Shown here piece by piece: positions 36,585 to 49,503 of a stretch of DNA of 61,795 bases. The translations under genes were made by a program, and so were the position numbers. Under the pieces are notes generated by a model. It did not search any database, was not told the origin of the DNA, and saw only the letters and a program-made list of their open reading frames with translations. Each line of letters begins with the position of its first letter. Within the stretch, counting starts at the first letter, position 1. Source of the DNA: Gammaproteobacteria bacterium (GTDB lineage Bacteria; Pseudomonadota; Gammaproteobacteria; Steroidobacterales; JABDKV01); assembly GCA_013003425.1 (NCBI GenBank), contig JABDJB010000035.1, forward strand, positions 1 through 61,795. Reading direction: 5' to 3'.

Positions 36585-38039
36585 ATGCATACGCAGACAC
36601 TTGCAGAGCTGTCGGCCGGTCTTGCCGCCGGGGATTTCAGCAGCGTTGAACTGACCCGGCATTACCTGGAGCGGGTCGGGCAGCACAACAGCCTCAATGC
36701 ATTTATCACGGTGACCGCGGATCAGGCCCTTGATTCGGCGGCAGCAGCCGATGCGGCCCGCGCCAGCGGCGCGGCCGGCCCTCTCACCGGCATCCCTCTG
36801 GCGCACAAGGATATTTTCTGCACCAGCGGCGTCCTGACCAGCTGTGGCTCGAAAATACTGTCCAACTTCGTCTCGCCGTATGACGCGACCGTGGTCAGCC
36901 GCCTGGCAGACGCCGGTATGGTGATGATTGGCAAGACAAATATGGATGAGTTCGCGATGGGTTCGTCCAACGAGACCTCGTGGTACGGGCCCTGTCTCAA
37001 TCCCTGGGACACGACCCGGGTGCCGGGTGGCTCATCCGGCGGTTCGGCCAGTGCCGTGGCGGCACGACTGGTTCCGGTAGCGACGGGCACCGATACCGGC
37101 GGCTCGATTCGCCAGCCCGCCGCGCTGACGGGAATTACCGGTATCAAGCCAACCTACGGGCGTGTTTCGCGCTACGGGATGATCGCCTTTGCTTCCAGTC
37201 TCGACCAGGGCGGCATACTCAGCGCCACCGCGGAAGATGCGGCAATGGTCCTGACGGCCATGGCCGGCTTCGATCGGCGCGATTCAACCAGCGTGGACGC
37301 ACCGGTACCGGATTACCGTTCCGGGCTGGAAGCAGATATTTCCGGGTTGAAGATCGGCGTGCCCGGACAGTTTTTCAGCGCCGGGCTGGACCCGGCCGTG
37401 GAGCAGGTTGTGCGCAATGCGCTCGACGTGTATGTCGGGATGGGGGCGCAGCTGGTAGAAGTGGAGCTGCCCAATCTTGACCTGTCGGTGCCAACTTACT
37501 ATGTGGTGGCGCCCGCCGAAGCTTCCTCGAACCTGTCGCGCTTCGACGGCGTGCGTTTTGGTTATCGCAGCGAGAGTGCAAAAAATCTGCACGAGTTGTA
37601 CTGCAAGAGTCGCGGCGAGGGCTTCGGCGCCGAGGTCAAGCGCAGGATCATGACCGGTACCTATGCGCTGTCGGCGGGTTACTACGATGCCTATTACCTG
37701 AAGGCGCAAAAAGTACGGCAGCTTATTGCCGATGATTTTCGCGCAGCTTTTGACAAGGTAGATGTGATCATGGGTCCGACAGCACCGACGGTTGCTTTCG
37801 GTATTGGTGACAAGGCCGATGACCCGATCACCATGTACCTCAATGATATCTACACCATCGCCGCGAACCTGGCAGGGCTGCCCGGCATGTCGGTTCCCTG
37901 TGGCATGGCCGGTGGCCTGCCGGCCGGGCTGCAGATAATTGCGGGACATTTTGCCGAAGAGCTACTGCTGAAGGTGGCGCATCATTACCAGCGTGAAACC
38001 GACTGGCATCGCCGCATACCCGAGGGTTTCGGGGCATGA
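36585..38039 (+). CDS. gatA: Asp-tRNA(Asn)/Glu-tRNA(Gln) amidotransferase subunit A
   Basis: 484 residues, an amidase-signature enzyme that releases ammonia from glutamine for GatB. The Ser-cisSer-Lys triad is Lys75 (AHKDIF), Ser150 (PGGSSGGS) and Ser174 (DTGGSIRQP), each four below the S. aureus numbers. A tRNA-Gln gene lies at 59263-59337; whether its charging needs GatCAB depends on the synthetase, not visible here. Confidence 0.98.
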   Translation: MHTQTLAELSAGLAAGDFSSVELTRHYLERVGQHNSLNAFITVTADQALDSAAAADAARASGAAGPLTGIPLAHKDIFCTSGVLTSCGSKILSNFVSPYDATVVSRLADAGMVMIGKTNMDEFAMGSSNETSWYGPCLNPWDTTRVPGGSSGGSASAVAARLVPVATGTDTGGSIRQPAALTGITGIKPTYGRVSRYGMIAFASSLDQGGILSATAEDAAMVLTAMAGFDRRDSTSVDAPVPDYRSGLEADISGLKIGVPGQFFSAGLDPAVEQVVRNALDVYVGMGAQLVEVELPNLDLSVPTYYVVAPAEASSNLSRFDGVRFGYRSESAKNLHELYCKSRGEGFGAEVKRRIMTGTYALSAGYYDAYYLKAQKVRQLIADDFRAAFDKVDVIMGPTAPTVAFGIGDKADDPITMYLNDIYTIAANLAGLPGMSVPCGMAGGLPAGLQIIAGHFAEELLLKVAHHYQRETDWHRRIPEGFGA

Positions 38040-39472
38040 CGTGGGAAGTGGTCATAGGTCTCGAGGTGCATGCGCAGCTGCGCACGGACAGCAAGATTTT
38101 TTCCGCTGCCTCAACCGAATTCGGCGCGGCACCCAACACCCAGGCGTGCGCGGTCGATCTGGGCTATCCCGGTGTGCTGCCGGTATTGAACGGTGTGGCG
38201 GCGCGTATGGCGGTAAAGTTTGGCCTGGCGGTCGACGCGAAGATTGCACCGCGCTCGGTCTTCGCCCGTAAGAACTACTTTTACCCCGACCTGCCAAAGG
38301 GCTATCAGATAAGTCAGTTCGAACTCCCGGTAGTGGAGGGCGGTCACCTCGATATCACCCTGGAAGACGGTAGTCGCAAGACAATCGGGATTACCCGGGC
38401 GCATCTGGAGGAAGACGCCGGAAAATCGCTGCACGAAGACTTCCACGGCATGACCGGTGTCGATCTCAATCGCGCCGGAACACCGCTGCTGGAAATCGTT
38501 TCGGAGCCGGACCTGCGTTCGGCTGCGGAGGCTGTCGCTTACCTGAAAAAAATGCGCACGCTGGTGCAGTACCTGGAGATCTGCGACGGCAACATGCAGG
38601 AGGGCTCGTTACGCTGTGATGCGAACGTGTCGATACGACCGGTCGGGCAGGCAGAATTTGGTACGCGCACGGAGCTAAAGAACCTCAATTCATTCCGCTT
38701 CATCGAAAAGGCAATCCTGCACGAGATCGAGCGCCAGAAAGATGTGCTCGAAGGTGGCGGCAGCGTGGTTCAGGAGACCCGCCTGTACGATTCCGACCGG
38801 GACGAGACGCGGCCCATGCGCTCAAAAGAAGAAGCAAACGACTATCGCTACTTTCCCGACCCGGACCTGTTACCGCTGATCATCGATGCGACGTTGGTCG
38901 AACAGATGAAAGCAGAGTTGCCCGAATTGCCGGCGGCGCGTCAGCAGCGATTTGTCGAGCAGTTTGGCCTGTCGCAATACGATGCCGAGGTGCTGACGGC
39001 CAGTCGCGACATGGCTGATTACTTTGAGGAAGTCGTCGATGGCACCGGTGGCGCGGCCAAGCTTGCAGCCAACTGGGTGATGGGCGAGTTGTCGGGTGCC
39101 CTGAACAAGGAGACCCTGTCAGTTGCTGCCAGCCACGTCGATGCAAAGATGCTCGCCGGCATGCTGCAGCGAATAGAGGACAAGACCATCTCGGGCAAGA
39201 TTGCCAAGCAGGTCTTCGAGGCGATGTGGGCCGGTGAAGGTGATGCCGATGCCATTATCGAAGCCCGCGGCCTGCGCCAGATCACCGACAGCAGTGCAAT
39301 CGGCGTAATTATCGACGAGGTGCTGGCGGCCAATCCCGGCCAGGTCGAGCAGTATCGATCCGGCAAGGACAAGGTTTTCGGCTTTTTCGTCGGCCAGGTG
39401 ATGAAGGCGACCCAGGGCAAGGCGAACCCGCAGCAGGTAAACGAGCTGCTGAAAGAGAAGCTCGCCGGCTGA
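38036..39472 (+). CDS. gatB: Asp-tRNA(Asn)/Glu-tRNA(Gln) amidotransferase subunit B
   Basis: 478 residues. GatB binds the misacylated tRNA, activates the side chain and adds ammonia. [19 protein letters not shown] opens the protein; [25 protein letters not shown] and the C-terminal YqeY-like tail (about 330-478) are intact. The ATG overlaps the gatA stop as ATGA. Confidence 0.98.
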   Translation: MTWEVVIGLEVHAQLRTDSKIFSAASTEFGAAPNTQACAVDLGYPGVLPVLNGVAARMAVKFGLAVDAKIAPRSVFARKNYFYPDLPKGYQISQFELPVVEGGHLDITLEDGSRKTIGITRAHLEEDAGKSLHEDFHGMTGVDLNRAGTPLLEIVSEPDLRSAAEAVAYLKKMRTLVQYLEICDGNMQEGSLRCDANVSIRPVGQAEFGTRTELKNLNSFRFIEKAILHEIERQKDVLEGGGSVVQETRLYDSDRDETRPMRSKEEANDYRYFPDPDLLPLIIDATLVEQMKAELPELPAARQQRFVEQFGLSQYDAEVLTASRDMADYFEEVVDGTGGAAKLAANWVMGELSGALNKETLSVAASHVDAKMLAGMLQRIEDKTISGKIAKQVFEAMWAGEGDADAIIEARGLRQITDSSAIGVIIDEVLAANPGQVEQYRSGKDKVFGFFVGQVMKATQGKANPQQVNELLKEKLAG

Positions 39473-39562
39473 TTGCCGGCCCCGGCCGCCCGGTCGGGAC
39501 AGCCCCGGAAACCGGAACTGGCGCACATTCTGCAGTTGGCTGGCTTATGTACAATTGCCGCC

Positions 39563-40555
39563 ATGACCTCTGCCGCTCCTTTAAATATCACTCGCGCCGG
39601 CCAGGACGATGGCGACCTGAGTGTTGCCGTGCTGCTGCCCTGTTACAACGAGGCCGCCACGATCGGAGCGGTCATTGATGATTTCCGGGCCAGCGTTCCG
39701 CGGGCCAGGGTCTACGTGTACGACAACAACTCCAGCGATGATTCTGCGGCCATTGCACGCAGTCACGGTGCCACGGTGGTGCGGGAGCGCGAGCAGGGCA
39801 AAGGTCACGTGGTACGCAGGATGTTTGCCGACATTGACGCCGATATCTACATCCTCACCGACAGCGATGCGACTTACGATGCGGCATCGGCGCCACGCAT
39901 GGTGCAGATGCTGGTGGAGGAGGAGCTCGATATGGTCACGGCGCGCCGGGTCGCGACGTCGCAAAGCGCATTTCGTGCCGGCCACCGTTTTGGTAATCGT
40001 TTTCTTACCGCCCTCGTGTCCCGCAGCTTTGGCAAACCTGTGTCAGACATGTTGTCGGGCTATCGGGTGCTGTCGCGTCGCTTCGTCAAATCTTTCCCGG
40101 CACTCAGCGGCGGTTTTGAAATTGAGACCGAGCTTACTGTGCATGCGCTGGAACTTGGCATGCCGCAGGCAGAACTGGACACGCCGTATCACGAACGACC
40201 CAGTGGGAGCGACAGCAAGTTGAGCACCTGGCGCGACGGCACACGAATTCTCAGGCAGATACTGGTGCTGATAAAGGAAGAACGGCCGCTGTTCTTTTTC
40301 GCATCGATATTTGTAGTCCTCGTGCTGCTGTCGGTTGGCCTGGCAAGGCCGGTTATCGTGGAATTTCTGGCTACCGGGCTGGTGCCACGACTTCCGACCG
40401 CCGTGCTGTCAACCGGCCTGATGCTGCTGGCGTTTCTGTCGCTGGGCTGTGGCCTGATTCTCGATACCGTGACGCGCGGCCGGCGCGAGATAAAACGCCT
40501 GCACTACCTGCGGCAGCGTGGTCCGGGGGCCCGGCATCTTTCGCCGCCAGAATGA
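39563..40555 (+). CDS. Family 2 glycosyltransferase, probable polyprenyl-phosphate sugar transferase
   Basis: 330 residues. The N-terminal GT-A domain has VAVLLPCYNEAATIGAVI, the metal motif TDSDATYD, and SGYRVLSRRFVKSFP, typical of DPM1/GtrB-like enzymes that load a sugar on undecaprenyl or dolichyl phosphate. Two membrane helices follow (about 245-268 and 275-310). The start at 39563 is preferred over in-frame upstream codons, since it precedes the conserved fold. A TACAAT box at 39550-39555 just upstream could be a -10 with almost no leader. It overlaps the GtrA gene by ATGA. Confidence 0.9.
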   Translation: MTSAAPLNITRAGQDDGDLSVAVLLPCYNEAATIGAVIDDFRASVPRARVYVYDNNSSDDSAAIARSHGATVVREREQGKGHVVRRMFADIDADIYILTDSDATYDAASAPRMVQMLVEEELDMVTARRVATSQSAFRAGHRFGNRFLTALVSRSFGKPVSDMLSGYRVLSRRFVKSFPALSGGFEIETELTVHALELGMPQAELDTPYHERPSGSDSKLSTWRDGTRILRQILVLIKEERPLFFFASIFVVLVLLSVGLARPVIVEFLATGLVPRLPTAVLSTGLMLLAFLSLGCGLILDTVTRGRREIKRLHYLRQRGPGARHLSPPE

Positions 40556-40965
40556 CCGGGGATAAACGCGAGTCTCTTTTCCCGGCATTTGCCGTCGTTG
40601 GCATGGTCGGGTTTATCGTCGACGCTGCGGTATTCCAGTTGCTGTACTCGACGCTGGGCGGGTATGTCCTGCCGCGAATCCTGGCAACGGCGGTTGCGGT
40701 TGTGGTCACGTGGGGCCTGAACCGGCGTTTCGTTTTTCGCACTGCCGGCACAACTGGAGCTGCGAAGGAATTCGTGCGCTATGTCACCGTGCAGTCGAGT
40801 GGCATAGTCGTCAATTTTGCGGTTTATGCGCTGCTGCTGACCCTGTCAGAGGCGTTACGGCAGGTACCCGTGGCGGCCGTTGCAGTCGGGGCCCTGGTAG
40901 CGATGGTATTCAACTACCTCGGCGCACGTCACTGGGTATTCGCTAAGACAGGATGGCGCCCGTGA
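40552..40965 (+). CDS. GtrA-family membrane protein (putative lipid-linked sugar flippase)
   Basis: 137 residues with four membrane spans. FAVVGMVGFIVDAAVFQLLY, WGLNRRFVFR and FNYLGARHWVF are typical GtrA features. GtrA proteins are thought to flip bactoprenol-linked sugars to the periplasm. The position directly between a GtrB-like transferase and a GT-C-type enzyme is the classic Gtr arrangement. It overlaps both neighbours. Confidence 0.92.
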   Translation: MTGDKRESLFPAFAVVGMVGFIVDAAVFQLLYSTLGGYVLPRILATAVAVVVTWGLNRRFVFRTAGTTGAAKEFVRYVTVQSSGIVVNFAVYALLLTLSEALRQVPVAAVAVGALVAMVFNYLGARHWVFAKTGWRP

Positions 40966-42791
40966 GTGATCGTGGCGTGGTTTTTTTCATCTGGATCGGG
41001 GCCAGTCTGCTGGCCATTGTCAGCGCCCTGCAATATACCGATGCAGCTCTGTTCGGGTCGCAATTCATTCCCGTTGGCAACGACTCTTTCTATCATGCGC
41101 GCCGGATACTGGATGCCGCATTCAGTGCGCGTGGTTTTTACCAGTTCGACAACACGATTCATGTGCCTGAGGGCAGCTGGGTCACCTGGCCCTGGGCCTA
41201 CGATTACCTGCTGAGTCGGCTGGTCAGATTTGTTGCCTGGCTCAGCCCGGGTATCGCGCCGATGGCGGTGCTGGCACATGTTGCTGTGGCCTGGTTTGTT
41301 GTCAATACGGGCCTGTTCATCGCCGTGTGCCGCCAGTTGCGACTGCCGTTGCCACTGTTGGCAGTAGCAGCGCTGGCATTTGCCGGGGCGCAACTCAACC
41401 AGCAGCTGCACGGCCTTGGCACGCTGGATCATCACTTCATCGAGCAGACATTTGTTTTGCTGAGCCTGTGGCTCGGTCTGCGGTTCTTCGCGACGGGCAG
41501 CGGCGGCGCGGCCATAGCCCTCGGCAGCGTGCTCGGCCTGGCGACGGCGTTTCACAGTGCGCTGTTCATCCTGCAATTGCCGGCGCTCGCAACAGCGCTG
41601 CTGTTGTGGTGGCGTGGGTCCCTACCGGCACCCGCTGTCATGTTCAGGCTTGCTGCCGCGCTGGTTGCTACAACTTTGCTCGGATTGTTGCCTTCGGCAC
41701 CCTTTGCTGACCTGCAGTTCAGTTTTACCACGCATTCCTGGTTCCACCTGTACGTGGCCGTATGCAGTGCGGTTGTGCTCGTAGCGATAGCGCTGCGGCC
41801 GTACAGTGCCCGGGCGTTTGCAGTTGTGGCTGCCGTATCCGCAGCACTGGCTGTCCCGATCGCCTCACAGGTGCTGACCGGTGCACAATTTGTATCGGCC
41901 AGCATTGACGCGGTGCTGAACGTCATCGCGGAAACAAAAAGCCCGTTTGCCCTGCTGCTCGGCAGCTGGGGTCTGAAGGGTGTGGGCAGCCTGTACAGCC
42001 TGCTGATATTCCTGGTCCCGGTCCTGCTTTTGTATTTTGCGTGGCAAGTGTGGCGGGAGAAGAACAGCCGGCAGCTGCACCTGGCTGTAAGCGCCGTGTT
42101 TTGTCTTGCGCTGATGGCGATGCAGTACCGGATGCAGTATTTCGGGTCGTGGGCAATGATACTCGGGCCGTTGTATCTGCTTGCCGCAGTAACGCAAAAG
42201 AAACAATGGCCCGGCGCGGCCGTAGCCGGTGCTGCCGCCGTCGCATACCTGTTCGCCTATATACCGGTACTGCAGACGCAACGCCTCGCTGAATTTGTCC
42301 CGGCAAACGATGTGGATTACCAGCACATAGCACCGGTATTTCCTGTGCTTGACCAGCTGTGCAGCCAGCAGCCCGGGAATGTGCTGGCCTCCATGAATGA
42401 TGGTCATTACATTCGCTACCACACGTCGTGCCGGGTGATCGCAAATAACCTGCTGTTAACGCCGCAGCATTTCCAGAAGGTGGCAGAGGTAAAAAGGTTG
42501 CTGTCGTTGACGCCACAGCAGTTCGCCGATACCGAGCACCATGCAGACTATGTCCTGGTGCGTCTGAGTCGCTTGCCGGATGTGTTACAGGCATTGGCTG
42601 CCGGCGTTTCGTTTGAACGCATTGCCGCGGCCAGCCCGACATTGGTCGAGCACCTGATCATGGCAGACCAGCACCCGGGCCTGGAGCTGCTGGCGCAGGC
42701 AGTCACCGATGGCGCACCGTCAGTGCCGTATCTTCGTATCTATCGCGTCACGCCCGTGGGATCGCCGGCTACGGCAGGCGGCCAGCGATGA
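40962..42791 (+). CDS. STT3/PglB-like GT-C membrane glycosyltransferase (putative)
   Basis: About 609 residues with a dozen or so membrane spans and a C-terminal soluble domain (about 445-600). Residue numbers count from the alternative ATG at 40953. Features resembling STT3/PglB are GNDSFYHAR (42-50) in the first external loop, LDHHFIEQ (158-165) in the place of DxE, VIAE (324-327) like the TIxE motif, and MNDGHYIRYH (481-490) where WWDYG would be. The two tryptophans that read the N-glycosylation sequon are absent, so the acceptor may be something other than an Asn-X-Ser/Thr protein. GTG 40962 overlaps the GtrA stop as GTGA. Confidence 0.65.
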   Translation: MSDRGVVFFIWIGASLLAIVSALQYTDAALFGSQFIPVGNDSFYHARRILDAAFSARGFYQFDNTIHVPEGSWVTWPWAYDYLLSRLVRFVAWLSPGIAPMAVLAHVAVAWFVVNTGLFIAVCRQLRLPLPLLAVAALAFAGAQLNQQLHGLGTLDHHFIEQTFVLLSLWLGLRFFATGSGGAAIALGSVLGLATAFHSALFILQLPALATALLLWWRGSLPAPAVMFRLAAALVATTLLGLLPSAPFADLQFSFTTHSWFHLYVAVCSAVVLVAIALRPYSARAFAVVAAVSAALAVPIASQVLTGAQFVSASIDAVLNVIAETKSPFALLLGSWGLKGVGSLYSLLIFLVPVLLLYFAWQVWREKNSRQLHLAVSAVFCLALMAMQYRMQYFGSWAMILGPLYLLAAVTQKKQWPGAAVAGAAAVAYLFAYIPVLQTQRLAEFVPANDVDYQHIAPVFPVLDQLCSQQPGNVLASMNDGHYIRYHTSCRVIANNLLLTPQHFQKVAEVKRLLSLTPQQFADTEHHADYVLVRLSRLPDVLQALAAGVSFERIAAASPTLVEHLIMADQHPGLELLAQAVTDGAPSVPYLRIYRVTPVGSPATAGGQR

Positions 42792-43498
42792 GTGACGTGC
42801 CGGCAGCTAACGAGGTCTATCCTGGCGTCGAGAATCTCGAGGCAATGCGTCATGCCCGCCGCTACAACAACTTTCTGATCGACCTGATCTGCCATTACAC
42901 GAGCGGATCCCGGTTGATGGATTTCGGTGCCGGTGCCGGCACGTTTGCAGCTAGTCTGAAAGAACGCGGTCGCAATGTGGTTTGCATCGAACCGGCTGCA
43001 GCCTTGCGAGAGCGACTGGCAGCGGACGGGCTGGAGGCGCATCAATCCACAACCGGTCTGTCACCGGATTCGGTCGATAGCGTTTATACGCTCAATGTGC
43101 TCGAGCATATTGGTGATGATCTCGGCGCAGTCAAGGAAATGACCAGGTGCCTGCGACCTGGCGGCCGCCTGCTGATCTATGTGCCAGCGTTTCAGCTGCT
43201 GTTCGGCGCAATGGACAGGCGTGTCGGCCATCTGCGCCGCTACCGCCGGCGCGCGCTGGTGCGAATAGTGCGCCAGGCCGGACTGAAAGTTGAGACGGCC
43301 CGGTATGCGGACAGCCTGGGATTTCTTGCTGCCCTGGCTTACCGGTTTATCGGTGACGACAGCGGCGTTATCAGTCCGCGTTCGGTGCGGGTTTACGACC
43401 GCTTCCTGTTTCCTGTGAGCCGGCTGGTCGATCAGCTGACGCTGGGCAGCTTCGGCAAGAACGTGCTGGTTGTTGCCAGCAAACCGGATGTGACGTAA
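42788..43498 (+). CDS. Class I SAM-dependent methyltransferase
   Basis: 236 residues. The SAM loop is LMDFGAGAGTFAA with an acidic residue at the end of the next strand (VVCIEPA); YTLNVLEHIGDD is the usual motif after it. FGAMDRRVGHLRRYRR is shared with methyltransferases of polysaccharide clusters. The substrate is unknown; overlap (ATGA) with the STT3-like gene suggests it modifies the same lipid-linked sugar or its product. It is the last gene of the four-gene module. Confidence 0.87.
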   Translation: MSDVPAANEVYPGVENLEAMRHARRYNNFLIDLICHYTSGSRLMDFGAGAGTFAASLKERGRNVVCIEPAAALRERLAADGLEAHQSTTGLSPDSVDSVYTLNVLEHIGDDLGAVKEMTRCLRPGGRLLIYVPAFQLLFGAMDRRVGHLRRYRRRALVRIVRQAGLKVETARYADSLGFLAALAYRFIGDDSGVISPRSVRVYDRFLFPVSRLVDQLTLGSFGKNVLVVASKPDVT

Positions 43499-43547
43499 GT
43501 GACCGGCCACGCTGCAGTTACCGTGTTTCTGCGGTATCTTTAGTGGT

Positions 43548-43745
43548 ATGGAAGGGCTGTTGCTGGCACTGAAAAAACGCGGGCTCGACATCCTGTTTAT
43601 CGGGCTGCCGGCCGCCGCCGCTGTCGCCTGCTGGATTTACGGGCTGCCGGCCTGGATGCTCTTCATTTGCCTGATTGCCGTGTTCTTCGGCGTCCTCTCA
43701 CTGCTTGGCGATCTGGGGGTCTTTGGCGGCCGAGACGACGACTGA
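43548..43745 (+). CDS. Small two-span membrane protein, hypothetical
   Basis: 65 residues: a short basic N-terminus (LLALKKRG), two hydrophobic helices (about 15-30 and 33-54) and an acidic tail ending GGRDDD. The positive-inside pattern is sensible for a membrane protein. No family recognised and no strong ribosome-binding site. It sits alone between the glycosyltransferase module and the regulator gene. Confidence 0.55.
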   Translation: MEGLLLALKKRGLDILFIGLPAAAAVACWIYGLPAWMLFICLIAVFFGVLSLLGDLGVFGGRDDD

Positions 43746-43809
43746 TCTTGCAGCACGTCGCCGGTTTTTTTGCCAGGCCCCGCGAATTCACGTTAGTCTT
43801 TGCCTAAAT

Positions 43810-43824
43810 GGGGGCGAGGCCCCC
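43810..43824 (+). terminator. GC hairpin upstream of the SahR-like promoter
   Basis: GGGGGC (43810-43815) and GCCCCC (43819-43824) with a 3-nt loop, followed by AAAATATAA. There is no T-tract on either strand, so termination is uncertain; it may insulate the downstream promoter. Confidence 0.35.
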
Positions 43825-43833
43825 AAAATATAA

Positions 43834-43872
43834 TTATGTCAACTTGATATAAGTTAAAGATATACGTATATT
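43834..43872 (+). promoter_or_regulatory. Promoter and operator of the SahR-like regulator and metFH
   Basis: A 19-bp near-perfect palindrome TTATGTCAAcTTGATATAA (43834-43852) contains the -35 box TTGATA (43844-43849). After exactly 17 bases comes TATATT (43867-43872) as -10, overlapping a second palindrome ATATACGTATAT (43860-43871). An AGGAGG follows before the ATG at 43896. A repressor bound at the palindrome would block RNA polymerase, so autoregulation is likely. Confidence 0.75.
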
Positions 43873-43895
43873 TGCAACTGTGAGGAGGGCACGGA

Positions 43896-45739
<1,844 letters not shown>

Positions 45740-45744
45740 ATGCA

Positions 45745-48700
45745 ATGAGCTCTGACGTTCGCAAGGCACTCGACGAGCTGCTCACGCAGCGCATCGCTGT
45801 ACTCGATGGCGCGATGGGTACGCAGATACAGTCGCACCGGCTGACTGAAGAAGATTTCCGTGGTGAGCGGTTCGCGAACTGGCCGCAGGACCTCAAGGGC
45901 AATAATGACCTGTTGTCATTAACGCGGCCGGATGTGGTTCTCGACATCCACCGTGAGTATCTGCGCGCCGGCGCCGATATTATCGAGACCAACACCTTCA
46001 CCGCCAACGCACCGTCTATGGCCGATTACGGCATGGCGGATATTGCAGCGGAACTGAACGAGGCGGCAGCACGGCTGGCGCGGCAGGCAGCCGACGAGAT
46101 CGGGCGAGAAACAGGCAGGTTGCGTTTTGTTGCCGGCGCGCTGGGACCGACGACGCGAACGGCATCGATTTCGCCGGACGTCAATGACCCCGGCACGCGC
46201 AATGTTACTTTCGATGAGCTGGCCGAGACTTATGCCGATTCGACGCGGGCACTGTTGCGCGGCGGTGTCGACCTGCTGCTGGTGGAGACGATTTTCGACA
46301 CCCTCAATGCCAAGGCAGCGTTGTTCGGTATTGCGACAGTCCTGGAGGAAGTCGACCAGGATGTGCCGGTAATCGTGTCCGGCACGATTACCGACGCTTC
46401 CGGCCGCACCTTGTCGGGCCAGACTACCGAGGCATTCTGGAACTCCGTACGCCACGTGCGTCCGTTTATGGTGAGCCTCAACTGCGCGCTCGGTGCCGCC
46501 GAACTGCGTCCGTACATCGAGGAACTGTCGCGCATCGCTGATTGCTGGGTTGGTGTCTATCCCAATGCCGGGTTGCCAAATTCCTTTGGCGAATACGACC
46601 AGACGCCGCAGGAAATGGCCGCAATAGTCCGTGAATTTGCCGATGCCGGCTTCGTCAATCTCGTGGGCGGCTGTTGCGGCACAACGCCGGGGCACATCGG
46701 GATGCTGGCGCAGGCAGTGGAAGCGTGTGCGCCGCGCGTTGTGCCCGAACTGAAAACCCGCACCAGGCTCAGCGGACTGGAGCCGCTGAACATCAGCCCC
46801 AGCAGCCTGTTTGTCAACGTCGGCGAGCGTACCAACGTTACCGGCTCGGCGGTATTCCGCCGGCTGATTACCGCTGGCGATTATGCAAAGGCCGTCGACG
46901 TTGCGCGTCAGCAGGTGGAAAACGGCGCGCAGATAATCGACGTCAACATGGACGAGGGCATGCTCGAATCCGAGCAGGCTATGACCACGTTCCTCAACCT
47001 GGTTGCCGCAGAGCCCGATATTGCCCGGGTGCCGGTAATGATCGATTCATCAAAGTGGAGCGTAATCGAAGCCGGGCTCAAGTGTGTGCAGGGCAAAGGC
47101 ATCGTGAACTCGATCAGCCTGAAGGAAGGCGAAGATCAGTTCCTTGAGCAGGCGCGACTGGTGCGCCGCTACGGCGCTGCGGTAATCGTGATGGCCTTCG
47201 ATGAGCAGGGGCAGGCTGACACGTTCGAGCGCAAGGTGGAAATATGCGAGCGGGCCTACAACCTGCTCATCGACAAGGTAGATTTTCCGCCTGAAGACAT
47301 CATCTTTGACCCGAATATTTTCGCAGTTGCCACCGGTATCGCCGAACACAATGGCTACGGCAAGGCGTTTATCGATGCGGTGGCCGCGATCAAGCAGAAG
47401 CTGCCGCACGCGCTGGTCAGCGGCGGTGTCAGCAATGTTTCTTTTTCCTTTCGCGGTAACAACCCGGTGCGCGAAGCGATGCACTCGGTGTTTTTGTATC
47501 ACGCGATCGAGGCCGGCCTGGATATGGGCATCGTCAATGCCGGGCAACTGGAAATTTACGAGGAAATCCCGGCCGAACTGCGTGATGCGGTCGAGGATGT
47601 AATTCTCGGCCGGCGTGACGACGCAACCGACCGGCTGCTGGCAATCGCCCAGAGTTATCAAGGCGAGGGCAAGGCAGCCGCTGCGCCCGATACCGCCTGG
47701 CGCAACAAGCCCGTGCGCGAGCGGCTGTCGCATGCGCTGGTCAAGGGCATCGACGAATTTATTATTGCCGACACCGAGGAAGCACGGCAGCAGGCTGACA
47801 TGCCCATCGAGGTTATCGAGGGGCCGCTGATGGATGGCATGAACGTCGTAGGCGACCTGTTTGGTGCCGGCAAGATGTTCCTGCCGCAGGTCGTCAAGTC
47901 TGCGCGGGTGATGAAAAAAGCCGTCGCACACCTGGTGCCTTACATCGAGCGCAGCAAGGGCGGTCAGAGCAGCTCGAACGGCACCATTGTCGTGGCGACG
48001 GTCAAAGGTGACGTGCATGACATCGGCAAGAACATCGTCAGCGTGGTCCTGCAGTGCAATAACTTCAAGGTAGTCGATCTTGGCGTCATGGTGCCGGCCG
48101 AGAAGATCCTCGAGGCGGCGCGCATCAACGATGCCGATATCATCGGCCTGTCCGGGCTGATCACTCCGTCGCTGGACGAGATGGTTCACGTTGCGGCCGA
48201 AATGCAGCGAACCGGGTTTGATATTCCGCTGCTGATTGGTGGCGCAACAACCTCGCCGGCCCATACGGCGGTAAAGATCGACCCGGCCTATGAGGGTGCG
48301 GTTATTTACGTCAAGGATGCCTCGCGTGCTGTCGGGGTGGCGCAGTCACTGGTAAGCACCGAGAACCGCGAGATATTCGTTGCCGATGTGGCACAGGAAT
48401 GCGCCCGCCGTCGCGAGCAGCATGGCCGGCGCAGGCGTAAGGGACCGGAGCTGAGCCTGGAGCAGGCGCGCGCCAATCGCTGGCAGTGCGAATGGCAGGA
48501 GTACCAGCCGCCACAACCGTCCGAGCTGGGCATCGAGACATTCGATAACTATTCGCTGGAAGAACTTGCGCGTTATATCGACTGGGGGCCGTTTTTTAAT
48601 GCATGGGAGCTGAGCGGGGGGTTCCCGCGCGTGCTCGACGACGACAAGGTTGGCGAAGCAGCGCGTCGTCTGTTTGCAGACGGTCAGAAAATGCTTGAGC

Positions 48701-49443
48701 GCATCATCAATGAGCGCTGGCTGCGGGCACGTGGCGTCATTGGTCTGTTTGCCGCCAATCAGACCGGGCTGGACGATATAGAGGTGTACTCCGGCCCCGA
48801 CCGCGATCAGGTTCTGGTTGAACTGCATCATTTGCGACAGCAGAAAAAGAAGCCGGCAGGGCAGGCGCATTACAGCCTCGCCGATTTCGTCGCGCCACGC
48901 GACAGCGGCCGGGACGATTACGTCGGGGCGTTTGCTGTGGCAGCCGGGGGGCTCACAGAACGGGTTGCAGCCTTCGAAGCCGACAACGACGACTACAACG
49001 CAATTCTGCTGAAATCGCTCGCCGATCGCTTTGCCGAGGCCTTTGCCGAACGGCTGCATGAACGGGTACGCCGGGAATACTGGGGTTATGCCGCCGATGA
49101 GAAGCTCGGCAACAACCAGCTCATCGCCGAAGACTACCGCGGCATCCGGCCGGCGCCGGGCTATCCGTCCTGCCCCGATCACACCGAAAAACAGACGCTG
49201 TGGCAATTACTCGATGTTGAGGCGCGCGCCGGCATCTCGCTGACCGAGTCCTTTGCAATGCTGCCAACAGCGGCCGTCAGCGGCTGGTACTTCTCGCATC
49301 CGGACTCGAAGTATTTTCCGCTGGGCCAGATTGCACGCGATCAGGTTGTTGACTATGCGCGCCGCAAGGGCGTCAGCATCGAGGCTGCCGAGCGCTGGCT
49401 GAGCCCGGTACTCGGCTATGAAGCAGGAAGTGCCGCAGCCTGA
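45745..49443 (+). CDS. metH: Cobalamin-dependent methionine synthase
   Basis: 1232 residues, all four modules present: homocysteine-binding domain (about 1-325, with zinc ligands in [11 protein letters not shown]), pterin-binding domain (about 350-610), cobalamin domain with cap and the axial histidine His758 in [10 protein letters not shown], and the C-terminal SAM-activation domain (about 900-1230). The whole enzyme is uninterrupted. ATG 45745 is preferred over an in-frame TTG at 45736 that overlaps the metF stop. B12 must be made or imported elsewhere. Confidence 0.97.
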   Translation: MSSDVRKALDELLTQRIAVLDGAMGTQIQSHRLTEEDFRGERFANWPQDLKGNNDLLSLTRPDVVLDIHREYLRAGADIIETNTFTANAPSMADYGMADIAAELNEAAARLARQAADEIGRETGRLRFVAGALGPTTRTASISPDVNDPGTRNVTFDELAETYADSTRALLRGGVDLLLVETIFDTLNAKAALFGIATVLEEVDQDVPVIVSGTITDASGRTLSGQTTEAFWNSVRHVRPFMVSLNCALGAAELRPYIEELSRIADCWVGVYPNAGLPNSFGEYDQTPQEMAAIVREFADAGFVNLVGGCCGTTPGHIGMLAQAVEACAPRVVPELKTRTRLSGLEPLNISPSSLFVNVGERTNVTGSAVFRRLITAGDYAKAVDVARQQVENGAQIIDVNMDEGMLESEQAMTTFLNLVAAEPDIARVPVMIDSSKWSVIEAGLKCVQGKGIVNSISLKEGEDQFLEQARLVRRYGAAVIVMAFDEQGQADTFERKVEICERAYNLLIDKVDFPPEDIIFDPNIFAVATGIAEHNGYGKAFIDAVAAIKQKLPHALVSGGVSNVSFSFRGNNPVREAMHSVFLYHAIEAGLDMGIVNAGQLEIYEEIPAELRDAVEDVILGRRDDATDRLLAIAQSYQGEGKAAAAPDTAWRNKPVRERLSHALVKGIDEFIIADTEEARQQADMPIEVIEGPLMDGMNVVGDLFGAGKMFLPQVVKSARVMKKAVAHLVPYIERSKGGQSSSNGTIVVATVKGDVHDIGKNIVSVVLQCNNFKVVDLGVMVPAEKILEAARINDADIIGLSGLITPSLDEMVHVAAEMQRTGFDIPLLIGGATTSPAHTAVKIDPAYEGAVIYVKDASRAVGVAQSLVSTENREIFVADVAQECARRREQHGRRRRKGPELSLEQARANRWQCEWQEYQPPQPSELGIETFDNYSLEELARYIDWGPFFNAWELSGGFPRVLDDDKVGEAARRLFADGQKMLERIINERWLRARGVIGLFAANQTGLDDIEVYSGPDRDQVLVELHHLRQQKKKPAGQAHYSLADFVAPRDSGRDDYVGAFAVAAGGLTERVAAFEADNDDYNAILLKSLADRFAEAFAERLHERVRREYWGYAADEKLGNNQLIAEDYRGIRPAPGYPSCPDHTEKQTLWQLLDVEARAGISLTESFAMLPTAAVSGWYFSHPDSKYFPLGQIARDQVVDYARRKGVSIEAAERWLSPVLGYEAGSAAA

Positions 49444-49503
49444 CTGCGTGTGCCGCGACGGCTTTAGTGGCGGCAGCCGGCCCTGCTATGATCGACTGCA
49501 CTG

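Noticed and set aside
43746-43895. SAH or SAM riboswitch upstream of the methionine genes
   Set aside because: The region is AT-rich with operator-like palindromes and a promoter ending about 20 bases before the ATG; there is no room for a known aptamer in the leader.
47050-48264. 404-residue minus-strand frame
   Set aside because: Antisense to the cobalamin domain of metH.
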